From: Bremia lactucae
Lineage: Eukaryota > Oomycota > Peronosporomycetes > Peronosporales > Peronosporaceae
Assembly (NCBI RefSeq): GCF_004359215.1
Contig: NC_090615.1
Coordinates: forward strand, 6,614,537 to 6,662,989
Direction: 5' to 3'
DNA length: 48,453 nucleotides
Shown here: positions 1 to 8,599 of the stretch, in pieces
How the letters are laid out: each line of letters opens with the position of its first letter
Position numbering within the stretch: the first letter of the stretch is position 1
Made by a program: the position numbers and the translations under genes
Notes under the pieces: model-generated
The model's database searches: none
The model's input: only the letters and a program-made list of their open reading frames with translations
What the model was told of the DNA's origin: nothing

Positions 1-720
1 ATTAATGATCTAGTGCTACTCTCTACGGTAAACTTACCTAAGCGATTAGTCACTAATGTGGGTAGCAGTAAACTACTACCCAAGTTCATTGGTCCTTTCC
101 GTGTACTGCATCGCAGAGGCAATGCGTACACAATAGAATTGCCACGTAGGATGCGAACGCATCCTACGTTTTACGTTGGTCGGCTCCGCCCGTACCATCA
201 GTACGCGGCTTCTTCCGAGGACGGATTTGACCACCCTTTTCAAGAATCCCCAAAAGATTCTTGTGATCGCGAACCAGGTTCTCATGTTGAACCTGAAGTT
301 TCTCATGCCGGTTCCGAATATACTCGAAACTACGATGAGCTGACGAGAGCTCATCGCGAAAAGCATGATACTTCCGCTCGTACTCCAACATGGAGTACGC
401 ACTCTTCGAACGGTCTTCCAACCGCTCGATATGGTGAGCCTGCACCGTCCGCTTCAACGAGCGACGCTTGCCGCGCTCGTGGTCAAGTCCCTCCTCCAAA
501 TCATGGAGGAAGTGATCGATTTTGTCGATCCTATTCCCTCCTCCTCCACAACCTTTGGTGGATTCCCACGGTGGTCAGCGTTTCCTTGTGTAACGTATCA
601 AGAACCACGGTGATGTGAAGGGGCAGTGGACGAGTTATCTTGTTCGCTGGCGTGGTTATCCACCTTCGAATGACAGCTGGGAGCCTCGTTCTCAGCTGGC
701 GCATGTAAATTGATTGCAAA
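1..720 (+). pseudogene. Gypsy-1 pol 3' end: integrase tail, linker, chromodomain
   Basis: This is the downstream end of a Ty3/Gypsy polyprotein cut by the window edge. Residues 20-65 of the open frame at 13-618 are the C-terminal integrase segment (motifs PKFIGPFRVL and YVGRLRPYH). A hydrophilic linker of about 110 residues follows, then a chromodomain at about 555-710 with LVRWRGYPP and DSWEP. The chromodomain is in another frame and has a TAA at 591-593 where the copy at 4332 has a glutamate codon, so the protein is broken. Chromodomain integrases direct insertion to particular chromatin (family knowledge). The antisense ORF of 164-499 lies opposite the linker. Confidence 0.85.
164..499 (-). 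CDS. Antisense coiled-coil ORF of Gypsy-1, C-terminal part
   Basis: This 111-codon open frame opposes the integrase-chromodomain linker; the frame stays open upstream to about 540. Residues 22-87 have a regular 3-4 spacing of apolar residues (Y, F, L, A, F, I, then L every seven with His between), the mark of a coiled coil. A basic cluster, RPRKKPRT, near the end could be a nuclear signal. The phrase DLEEGLDH just upstream recurs in the second Gypsy-1 copy (minus strand, near 4230). It is probably the end of an antisense gene beginning at 1702. The function is unknown. The alternative is that it is a shadow of the linker frame. Confidence 0.5.
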   Translation of the reverse strand: MEEGLDHERGKRRSLKRTVQAHHIERLEDRSKSAYSMLEYERKYHAFRDELSSAHRSFEYIRNRHEKLQVQHENLVRDHKNLLGILEKGGQIRPRKKPRTDGTGGADQRKT

Positions 721-1018
721 ACGTCAATCGCGGCACGCACCTCAATAGGAAGCGGCTTCCCCCGAGAAAGGAATAGACAACCCCTTTAACAATCTTAAAA
801 TAGTCTACACAACACGAACAAGGTCCCCAAGTGAACATGAAGAGCCTCACGCCACAACCGATAAAATCGAAACTACGACCAGCTGGAGAGCTCATCGCAA
901 AAAGAACGAGATTCCGCAAGTACTCCAACACAGGCTTTGCGTCCAATGTCTTTGACATTGCGAATGAACGCGCTCCAGGCTTAAATAAATGGGACTTTAT
1001 CTCGCTTATTATTGCCAC

Positions 1019-1313
1019 TTAACCATCAATGCTAAAGAAAAGCATCGAGATAGAAATATTCCTCAGCAAGAAAGTTCTTCGCGCTGGGATCAAGGCCATG
1101 TAGCTTTGTCGCAATAAATAAGAGATATTTATTGTGAGGAGTAGTTTCTCCAGACAAGCTATTAATGAGCCGTTCTGGCAAAAGCCACGGCTTCTTTTCA
1201 GGGGCGAGATGATACGTTTTATTGTCTTCACTCCCCTGAGTGGTACCCGCTGAAGTAGGGGTACCACGAGGACTTTTCTTACGATGGCTTACGCCACCGT
1301 CGTCACCTTGCAC
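1019..1313 (-). pseudogene. Antisense ORF of Gypsy-1, middle segment
   Basis: This is the middle part of the putative antisense gene. Readable phrases are LAPEKKPWLLPERLINSLSG and LDPSAKNF. Close counterparts are read at 5580-5675 (plus strand, inside an inverted block) and at 4810-5025 (minus strand). In the second copy the frame stays open across about 70 codons after LDPSAKNF, where this copy has three stops (TAG, TGA, TAA) between about 950 and 1050. This copy is therefore decayed and the other shows the longer product. No known domain is recognised. Confidence 0.4.
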
Positions 1314-1702
1314 AGAGACACGTGCAGGTGACCGTATGGGAGATCGTACGGGCGATGAGGGATCATCCTCATCGTCGGATCCAAATAGACTGGTTGTCTA
1401 TCAAAATGAGCCCTCTCATTTGAAGGCTCATAGTCAGCCGCCTGACGTATATCAGGCAACTGTTCCATTCTCCCCGAGTCGGCCATTTCATCCGACTCGC
1501 ATTCGTAGTCGACCTCCAAACAGGGGTCGTATTCACATGGTGAATCACCACGTGCACTCGCAACATCAAGTGTTGTGCGAGTGGAAGATACTACGGCAGA
1601 CGTTCCGTCTGCCGCAAGAGATAACAGTGCGTCACCCGCGGCTGCACGAACCGCAGCCGAAGGCGCAGCACTATCATCACTTCGCATGAGTTGATTCTTC
1701 AT
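1289..1702 (-). CDS. Antisense ORF of Gypsy-1, N-terminal acidic part
   Basis: A 137-codon frame starts with ATG at 1702, about 120 bp inside the 3' LTR, and reads away from the LTR against pol. The product is Ala/Ser-rich at the start and then acidic (LEVDYECESDEMADS). The same acidic phrase is open in the inverted Gypsy-1 block at 5268-5525. Together with 1019-1313 and 164-499 it outlines an antisense gene of about 1.5 kb. The Gypsy-2 antisense ORF has a loosely similar acidic phrase (LIVDYNEST). No function is assigned. Confidence 0.45.
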   Translation of the reverse strand: MKNQLMRSDDSAAPSAAVRAAAGDALLSLAADGTSAVVSSTRTTLDVASARGDSPCEYDPCLEVDYECESDEMADSGRMEQLPDIRQAADYEPSNERAHFDRQPVYLDPTMRMIPHRPYDLPYGHLHVSLCKVTTVA

Positions 1703-1805
1703 ATGATCGAATTAAAAATAATGGATCTGACCAATCAACATCGTCTTAAAAATTAATGGTCACATAGCGACCACTCCATCCAATGACAGTGAGAGTAATT
1801 GTCGT

Positions 1806-1820
1806 TTAAGGGAGGGGTGA
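1806..1820 (+). promoter_or_regulatory. Polypurine tract of Gypsy-1
   Basis: A purine run (AAGGGAGGGGTGA) ends exactly where the LTR starts. This is the expected primer site for plus-strand DNA synthesis and fixes the element orientation as plus. Confidence 0.75.
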
Positions 1821-2273
1821 TGTAACGGGGTGTACCTTTACATGAAATTAACACTTAAAGGTTGTTAATTAATACATCATCTAAAAGGTAGATAGTATTT
1901 GCAGGATATTACTTTATATAGTAATATTCAGAATTCTTATCCATAAATAAGTGTAGACCATTATACCTATTTATCTCGCAGACTAATCAGCTGTAGGAGT
2001 AATCAAAGAGAGCTTTGCAGATAAGATAGAGATAAGAATTCATTTACATGTTGCGTATTAGATTATAATTACGTTAGCATTTACAAGATAGAACAAGAGA
2101 CACTTAATTATATTAATACTATTTTCATTTTACTCCTTAAGTTACTTGTCTTAAAGAGAAGTCTTCCTCTGCACGTAGTAGTGTACGTGACATAACGTTG
2201 GGCACCACTCGCAACTGAAGCAGTGCGAAGTGGACTTGTACTGAAGCAGTACAAGTCGTAGTGCCCCGTTACA
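1821..2273 (+). repeat. Gypsy-1 3' LTR
   Basis: A 453 bp repeat begins TGTAACGGGG and ends CCCCGTTACA, a TG...CA form with a 10-bp terminal inverted repeat. It matches copies at 12487, 20605, 24359, 36577 and 45958. It follows the polypurine tract directly, so it is the 3' LTR. Its last 110 bp hold hairpins around GCACGTA/TGTACGTG, CTGAAGCAGTGCG and CTTGTAC/GTACAAG. Confidence 0.9.
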
Positions 2274-3119
2274 CTGAGTCACTTGTACTGGATAATGTTG
2301 TACTCGTCATCAAGGTTGTGGTGGCCACGCAAATTTGATTGCCTGTCAGCCTTCTTGCAAGTAGTAAATGCAGCATTGCATGAGAGAATTAGTAGCTGAG
2401 AAATAATGAGGTTCCGGGATTTGTTCGGCTTGATGGTCATTTTACCTGTTCAATATATGAAAGACAACATTTACCTCGCATTGCGTGTGTGGAATTAGAA
2501 TTTCGATGAGATCGTGTATCGACTGGATTAGAAGTTCGATACCTTGTTCGGCAGTTATTGCGTGTTGTATTCGATTCGCGAGCGATACCCTGAGTGCACG
2601 AAGCTCGTCTAAGTTGATTACATAAAATATCTTAAAGCACACATCAAGTGATCGGTAGCGAATAATTGGCATGCTTTTTCTGGGCTGAGATAATCGTAAC
2701 TTAGACTGCAGCCTGACGATCTATTACCTTCGTATCTGAAATAAATCTCAAGTGCTTCGAAATGCGAGAGCAAGGTTATATAGTGTGGCTAATGACGTGA
2801 TTTCTCGGCTGCCTGAAGCGCCAATACATTCGAAACCGTATATTATCCTATATAACTTTTTAGAGAACCCTGGGTTGCGGTCAAGCATGAATAATCTATA
2901 TTAATTTTGAAGAAGTTATAAAATGCAAATCTTCTTTGCCGACGAACTACCAAGATGCAGGGATAAGCTTTGCGCCGAAATTATCTACCGTGTGAACTTG
3001 CTGACGCACACTGTGATAAATACAGCTTAGCCTCAACATTTAAAGAATTTCGCTAACAAAGATTCAACTCCACCGTCAAGCGTTGACATGATAGCTATAT
3101 AAACAAATAAAGTTAGGGA
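2274..3119. other. No recognisable gene
   Basis: This is AT-rich sequence with stops in all frames. The longest frame (2442-2672, minus, 76 codons) resembles nothing I know and is not called. Confidence 0.5.
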
Positions 3120-3305
3120 CTTGCCTTTTCCACCCACCAAGTTGCTATTTCCACCTAGCCGCGTGGAATCTGACCAATTAAGTTACTTGCTATTTGCACC
3201 CGCCCAAGTTTGCTATTTGCACCCAGCCACGTGGATTCCACCCACCTAAGTTACTATTTCCACTCAGCCACGTCGAATATGACAAATCAAATTACTTGCT
3301 TTTTG
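3120..3305. repeat. Degenerate tandem repeat with CCACGTGG cores
   Basis: Phrases such as CTATTTSCACCYAGCC, CACGTGGAAT and AAGTTACTTGCTATTT recur three to four times with irregular spacing. The repeat ends at the Gypsy-2 LTR boundary. No coding potential is seen. Confidence 0.5.
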
Positions 3306-3837
3306 TGTAGGCGGGCACGTCTTAATGCGGCCACGCTCTACTTAAGCACACACCCTAGCACAGCGAGGAAGCGGTTTACACCTGCTTCTCTAGCGTGCAG
3401 TGAGGTAGTTGTGGTGGGCGCGCAAGCGACCTCACCCAACACACTAAGAACTCTGGTGAAGTGACGTCACGGGAGCGGTAATCCGTCTCCTCGTGCGCAC
3501 TTACCAAGTAGGTAGTAAATTTCAGACTGATTTATATTTAATAGAATTAAATACAAATACCTATTTTTACCAATTAAAATGATATCTCTATAGATATCAT
3601 TTAATATGTATTACGAGCGTATCTTTATAGATACCTCGCGTAACGGATGACGCTGGGCGTCATCCCTCCTAATGTGAATGCATTAATGTCCATCACATTC
3701 ACAAGGGTTGGTCACAAATGTGCACCACACCCGAGTGTTGGGTCTAATTACTATTATTTAGTAATTGACCATCCCCTTAAGTACCAAATGTACTTAATGG
3801 GGACTGTGTAACATTAGGGCAACTTTAGCCCGTTACA
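3306..3837 (-). repeat. Gypsy-2 3' LTR (element on minus strand)
   Basis: A 532 bp repeat reads on the plus strand from TGTAGGCGGG to AGCCCGTTACA. Orientation is set by the C-rich tract following it (a polypurine tract on the minus strand) and by the copy ending at 16511, where the opposite end is followed by a primer-binding site and gag. It is therefore the 3' LTR of a minus-strand element. Confidence 0.85.
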
Positions 3838-3850
3838 CCATCCCCCTTTA
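3838..3850 (-). promoter_or_regulatory. Polypurine tract of Gypsy-2
   Basis: CCATCCCCCTTT on the plus strand reads AAAGGGGGATGG on the minus strand and directly abuts the LTR start TGTAACGGGC. The same tract is seen at 37713. Confidence 0.7.
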
Positions 3851-3929
3851 AGAACGAATTTACATTTTTAAATTTGACAAAGAGGAGAGAGGAACTGCGA
3901 GCAGCTTTACACGCCGCTAGTTCACTCGA

Positions 3930-4221
3930 TCACTCTCGCGCACGTGTTTCTATACACGGCGCCCAAGGTGCCACCTAAAAGGGGCCACGTTGGTGGTCGT
4001 CTGCGAAGACGCCCACACAACCTCGCACTAAGCGCACGCGCCGCGTTAATTCGCCGGCTGCGTCTAATGCCTTAGTCGGAACGCAGACAGCCACTGCGGC
4101 TGTCGCGTTAACAGGGCTAAATGATCCATCCCACTTTAACAGTGAGGATGTTGATCCGTCGCTCATTGTCGACTACAATGTGTCGACACCGTTGCCGTCA
4201 CCTCATAGTAGTGATGCGGAC
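3930..4221 (+). pseudogene. Gypsy-2 antisense ORF, truncated copy
   Basis: This is the start of the Gypsy-2 antisense gene (compare 14682). An initiator-like TCACTCT lies at 3930-3936. The start codon is changed to GTG (3968-3970), and one base is missing in the GGTGGATCG stretch, shifting the frame. Downstream phrases (SHFNSED, LIVDYN) are still readable. At 4222 the sequence jumps to a Gypsy-1 3' end in the opposite element orientation. Confidence 0.6.
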
Positions 4222-4998
4222 GTGGTCAAGTCCCTCCTCCAAATCATGGAGGAAGCGATCGACTTTGTCGATCCTCGGCATTAGATCCGACACACGGTTC
4301 GGATCTAATTTTCCCTCCTCCATAACAACCATTGGTGGATTCCCACGGTGGTCAACGTTTCCTTGTGGAACGTATCCAGAAACACCGTGATGTGAAGGGG
4401 CAGCGAACGCGTCATCTTGTACGCTGGTGTGGTTATCCACCTTCACATGACAGCTGGGAGCCTCGTTCCCAGCTGGTTGCTGACGTTGAGGGCATCGTCC
4501 GTCAGTGGGACGAGACCCATCCGATGGTTCAGAAGGCCCATCAGAACAAGCGCGCCCCTGGCGCTTGTAGATCGATTGCAAAACGTCAGCCGCATCACGC
4601 ATTTTAATAGAGATGCGAGCCCTTTCCGAGGGCGAAGAAAGGGAATGACATCCTCTTTACCCTCTTCGAGTTGTCAACACAATACGATTAGGGATCACCC
4701 CACGTGATGGAAGCCCAGCCTCACGTGACAACCGATGCAATTTATACTTTGCACCGGTTGGAGTTCGTTTCTCAAACTTAACGCCATTCGCGTTAAGTTT
4801 TTGAAGCCATTATTCGCGTCCAATGTCTTTGATATTGCGAATGAACGCGCTCCAGGCTTGCATAAGCGAGACTTTATCTCGCTTATTGTTGCCACTAAAC
4901 CGACGATGCTTGAGAAAAGCATCGAGATATAAATCTTCCTCATCTCTAAAGTTCTTCGCGCTGGGATCAAGGCCATATAGCTTTGTCGCAATTAATAA
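4222..4998 (+). pseudogene. Gypsy-1 3' pol fragment with chromodomain (copy 2)
   Basis: A clean chromodomain is read at 4332-4607 (91 codons): FLVERI, LVRWCGYPPSHDSWEP and a C-terminal helix ending near WDETHP. Unlike the copy at 555 it has no internal stop. A 30-bp hairpin (ATTAGATCCGA / TCGGATCTAAT, 4280-4309) is inserted just upstream. The 3' untranslated part runs to 4998, where an inverted block starts. The minus strand is also open (4198-4602) and belongs to the Gypsy-1 antisense frame. Confidence 0.75.
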
Positions 4999-5678
4999 CT
5001 GCTTCAGTACAAGTCCACTTCGCACTGCTTCAGTTGCGAGTGGTGCCTTACGTTATTTCACGTGTGCAGAGGAAGACTTCTCTTAATGGTAACTGGGTAA
5101 AATGAAAACTGTATTAATATAATTAAGTATCTCTTCTTGCTATCTCTTAACTCTAACGTAATTATAAATAATACTAAACATGCAACTGAATTCTTATCTT
5201 ATTTGTCTCTTTTCTGTTTATCTCTACAGCCGATAAGTCTGCGAAATAAATAGATATAATAGAGTACGACCCCTCTTTGGAGGTCGACTACGAATGCGAG
5301 TCGGACGAAATGGCCGACTCGGGGAGAATAAAGCAGTCGCCTGATAGACGTCAGGCGGCTGACTATGAGCCTTCGAATAAGAGGGCTCATTCTGATAAAC
5401 GAGTTAATAGTCTATTTGGACCCGACGATGAGATGGATCCCTCATCGCCCGTTCCGTCTCCCGTACGGTCACCTGCATGTGTTTCTGTGAAAGATGATGA
5501 CGATGGCGTAAGCCATCGGAATTAAAGTTCTTGTGGTACCCCTGCTTCAATGAGTACCACCCTGGGGATCGTAGACACTAAACCGTCTCGTCTTGCCCCT
5601 GAAAAGAAGTTGTGGCTTTTGCCCAAACGGCTAATCAATAGCTTGTCTGGAGAGACTACTCATCACAATAAATATCCC
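4999..5678 (-). mobile_element. Inverted block inside a Gypsy-1 3' end
   Basis: Read on the minus strand, this block is the continuation of 4998 followed by most of the LTR. 4999-5261 is LTR sequence in reverse; 5262-5678 is the reversed 3' untranslated region. The normal LTR end resumes in plus orientation at 5679. The first LTR half and the polypurine tract are missing. See findings for breakpoints. Confidence 0.75.
5268..5525 (+). pseudogene. Gypsy-1 antisense ORF fragment, flipped with its block
   Basis: An open frame of about 85 codons matches the acidic part of the ORF at 1289-1702 (LEVDYECESDEMADS, QAADYEPSN, DDGVSHR). It lies on the plus strand only because the block is inverted. The frame remained open while many bases differ from copy 1, which weakly supports coding. 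Confidence 0.45.
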
Positions 5679-5702
5679 TACAAGTCGTAGTGTTCCGTTG
5701 CA
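5679..5702 (+). repeat. Terminal 24 bp of a Gypsy-1 LTR
   Basis: TACAAGTCGTAGTG followed by TTCCGTTGCA is the LTR end with two changes from CCCCGTTACA. It is the right-hand remainder after the inversion. Confidence 0.7.
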
Positions 5703-6059
5703 CTGCTAACGTATAACCATCTTTGATTGCCGATTCTTAAGTACCAGGAGGAATTACACAAGTGGCTTGGTCCTGCGGGAGATCGATAGCCGACTTGAAT
5801 GAGCACTAAGATCCACGTCTAGGGCAGTATCGGCAAGGATCGAGACGCCCTTCCTACGAGATGTATAAAAAAATATTTGTATCTCAAGATGATACATTTA
5901 CTTGCTTAAGTACACCAAATTTTACGCCAAGATGACTCGGCAATTATCCAATCTCCTTAAGAAGGATGTAGGATAGTGCTGGACTAACACCGCGAATGAC
6001 ATTTTCAAAGCGGCAAATGATACCTGATTTTGACTGCCAGATCCTGATCGGACTTTAGT
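5703..6059. other. No recognisable gene
   Basis: This is low-complexity AT-rich sequence with no open frame of note. It separates the Gypsy-1 remnant from the first Gypsy-3 remnant. Confidence 0.5.
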
Positions 6060-6270
6060 GTCGTCTGTGGTTTATCTGACTTTACAATAGGCCGTACTCT
6101 CTTACAAACATGTGGGTGAAGGTCGAGAACGTCATTGCATTTGAGTCTCGGCAGCTTAGATGTAGAAAGAAGTACCCCGTTCATGACAAAGAGCTACTAG
6201 CTAAGAAGTATACTCTCGTCAAAGTCAGAAAGCATCTATCTGCTTGACTCTAAGCCTTTTCTGGGCAAAA
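6060..6270 (+). pseudogene. Gypsy-3 RNase H remnant
   Basis: The fragments SDFTIG and VIAFESRQL, then YPVHDKELLA, match the reverse transcriptase-RNase H region of the Gypsy-3 copy at 41860-42220. At least one frameshift separates them. It points in the opposite direction to the rest of this Gypsy-3 copy (6590-10400). Confidence 0.55.
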
Positions 6271-6589
6271 GTGGTTGGCTCATAACAATGACACACCCCA
6301 TCAAATGTTTGGCTGCACTTAGAGCAGCCATGACTGCCTCTGTATACGCGGAAGTCTTTTATAGAATAGAAAATTCGATTCCACCTTTATTTGAAGACAG
6401 TGGTGAAGCTTGTAAAAAAACTGAAATGTATTCTTATTGTGACGGTAGTGGGACATAGCTCGAAGTTACGGAAGCGTGCTGCATAAGTCTTCTCATTAAT
6501 AGAATATAAATATTTTAAACGCGACTTTTAAGGATTTTCTGTACATAACAAGAAGTTATAAATATTGGACCACCTTTCTTTGAGCCCTG

Positions 6590-6960
6590 CTTGTTAGTGG
6601 TCTAGACTAATATCGACGTTCGACCGACTCTACCACACGACTATGGACGAAAATGTCATCATTAAATTTCCGTGCATAATATTTATGAGGGTGGAACAGA
6701 CGCGCCACCATACAATTTAAGGTAGCCGGAGCATTGGAAAGCAGCAATTTGAGGTACATACCGCTCCAAATAGAATATCACTAGCTTGCATGAGCAGTTG
6801 ATAAATGTTAATATCGGCTAAGTCGAGTGCACTGTACATTATACATCCCAACATATTTTTCTGAAACTATCCCATTTAGGAATTGGTGTATGTGTACCCG
6901 TATAGTATAGTGGTAGCATTAACCTTATAATAAGTATGCACAATGCGCCATTATTCGGTC
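6590..6960 (-). pseudogene. Gypsy-3 reverse transcriptase remnant
   Basis: It aligns by eye with 42600-42940 in nucleotide sequence. On the minus strand the catalytic box is readable as FNDDIFVHSR at about 6640-6665, so the two aspartates are present, but stops and a deletion follow. This is an old inactive copy. Confidence 0.55.
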
Positions 6961-7480
6961 GGCCCTTCTTGACACAAATGTTCGTGTTGAATGTGGAGAC
7001 TTACTCTCACGCACCATTTCAGCCGCGAGCTTAGCACGGAAGAAATAGTCAAGACATCACATTGTGTCTTTGGTAAACACCACTGTCGTGTACGCATTAT
7101 TCACATCGAGGAACCACGTCAATTCATGACGTACATTTATTAGGAGGTAAAACAGACGGTGGATTGTAATAGCAATCTGAAGAATCTTCAGGGATTAATG
7201 ATCCGCTACGCGCGCTAAAGAGCCACCTTTGTATTCTCAAAGACGGCTTCATCGAGAAGCAATGATGAGCATAACTGCAGTTTCGGATCGATTGCAACAG
7301 TCACCAGTCTTTACAACTTAGCCAAATTTATCAACAAACGTTTCGTCAAAATTTAAGAGAGCATATAACGATGCGATAGCATCAGGGCTAACATTATTAT
7401 AAATCGTATTAGTCACCTCGTGGACGAGTGGATAACGTTGTTTACTATACTCACTCTGTGATGTCACAAACGCTTCGCTT
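6961..7480. other. Unassigned degenerate sequence
   Basis: It lies between the Gypsy-3 reverse transcriptase and the Copia remnant. Short minus-strand phrases look retroelement-like, but no motif is secure. Confidence 0.35.
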
Positions 7481-8310
7481 CTCGCAGTAAACAATTGATG
7501 TCGGTCTGTCTCTAAGCACGGGTCTGCGGCGGAGCGATCAAAGCGTTAGCTTTCCTGGTATTGAATCAGCGTGTTGCTGCATTGCCGCGGGGCTCGTTTG
7601 GTTCCATTAAGCGCCTTTCCAAGCAGACACTTCTTATTTTGACAGCTGAAATCTTCGAAACCGTCTGGCTAATCAATGTATATCTCGTATCCACTTTGCC
7701 GTTCAAGAAAGCTGGGTCAACATCAACATTCTCCGCGTTAAGATTTTCTGCTGCCACTGTCGCCAGTGCAGCGTTAATCGATTCGTATTGAGCCATCGTA
7801 TCCGTAGTCAATGCCAGGTTGCTGGGTAGATCCTTTAGCAACGAGTCACGCCTTGACATAATAAATCTCCGCTTGGGTCATACTTTATCCTAATAACCCA
7901 CTTGCGCCCAATCTCCAGCATTCGTTGAGACATATTCGATAGCTTTCACGTCTTGTGATCATGAAGCGACATCATTTCGGTTCTTGTACTTTCTCATCAT
8001 CACCTCAATCTATGACGTTGTTTGCTCCCCATCATTCTCTTTAGTGTAGAGGCAGCAAAGCGAGCCGAACTCACCCTTAAAAATCTCCAAGTTAAATACT
8101 CCTCGAGGATGGTTCGAAAACACTTGTTCATAGCGAGCGACACATCGCTTCTTGCACACTGGACGTACCATCCACCCCTTCGTCTCCATCTCTACGAGGA
8201 GCGCTAGATGCTCACGTGGGAACGCATCCTGTTGGCTCTTTGTGGCTTCCAGTTGTCCAGAGATCATAGGCCGGAAAATCCTTGTTCCCAAGTTTAACAG
8301 TTTTTTTAAC
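7481..8310 (-). pseudogene. Ty1/Copia reverse transcriptase remnant
   Basis: Minus-strand phrases typical of Copia reverse transcriptase appear in the right order: KWVIRIKYDPSGD near 7880, ALATVAAENL and DVDPAFLNGK near 7710-7790, then EIYID and PDGFEDFSCQNKKCLLGKAL in another frame down to about 7565. The AFLNG and QPDGF-type motifs separate it from the surrounding Gypsy copies. Frameshifts and a stop (TAG in place of the Gln before PDGF) show it is dead. It sits between Gypsy-3 reverse transcriptase and protease, so it probably inserted into that element. Confidence 0.7.
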
Positions 8311-8599
8311 TAACTTTGCTCTATACGAGAGCCGACATCTACGTATACATCCGATGAAGAGCTACATAAGTCGAGCTCATCATCCAGTAAACACTGCGTA
8401 TCACACCACGTTCATTCAAAACATCTGACCAGGAACGCCTTTGCGTATTGCCAATAGTCTCACAACCGACAAAAAGTGTGGGTCCATCACGGCCGAATTC
8501 GATTGGTGGATACGTGCGACTTCACGTGCCTCCATAGGGTCACAACCTTGATTACTCGATCCTTGGGCCACAATGTTTTAAGCGTTCAGTAGTTCTTCA
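8311..8599. other. No recognisable gene
   Basis: This is the boundary zone between the Copia remnant and the Gypsy-3 protease region. No clear motif is seen on either strand. Confidence 0.4.

Noticed and set aside
76..402. Minus-strand 108-codon frame opposite the integrase tail
   Set aside because: It overlaps the better-supported antisense coiled-coil frame in a different phase and has no heptad or conserved phrase in copy 2.
2442..2672. 76-codon minus-strand frame
   Set aside because: No motif, no second copy in the window, and AT-rich surroundings; chance is sufficient.
6895..6970. Possible tRNA (TAGTGGTAGCATT resembles an A box)
   Set aside because: No B box or acceptor pairing, and the stretch aligns with Gypsy-3 RT sequence near 42925.
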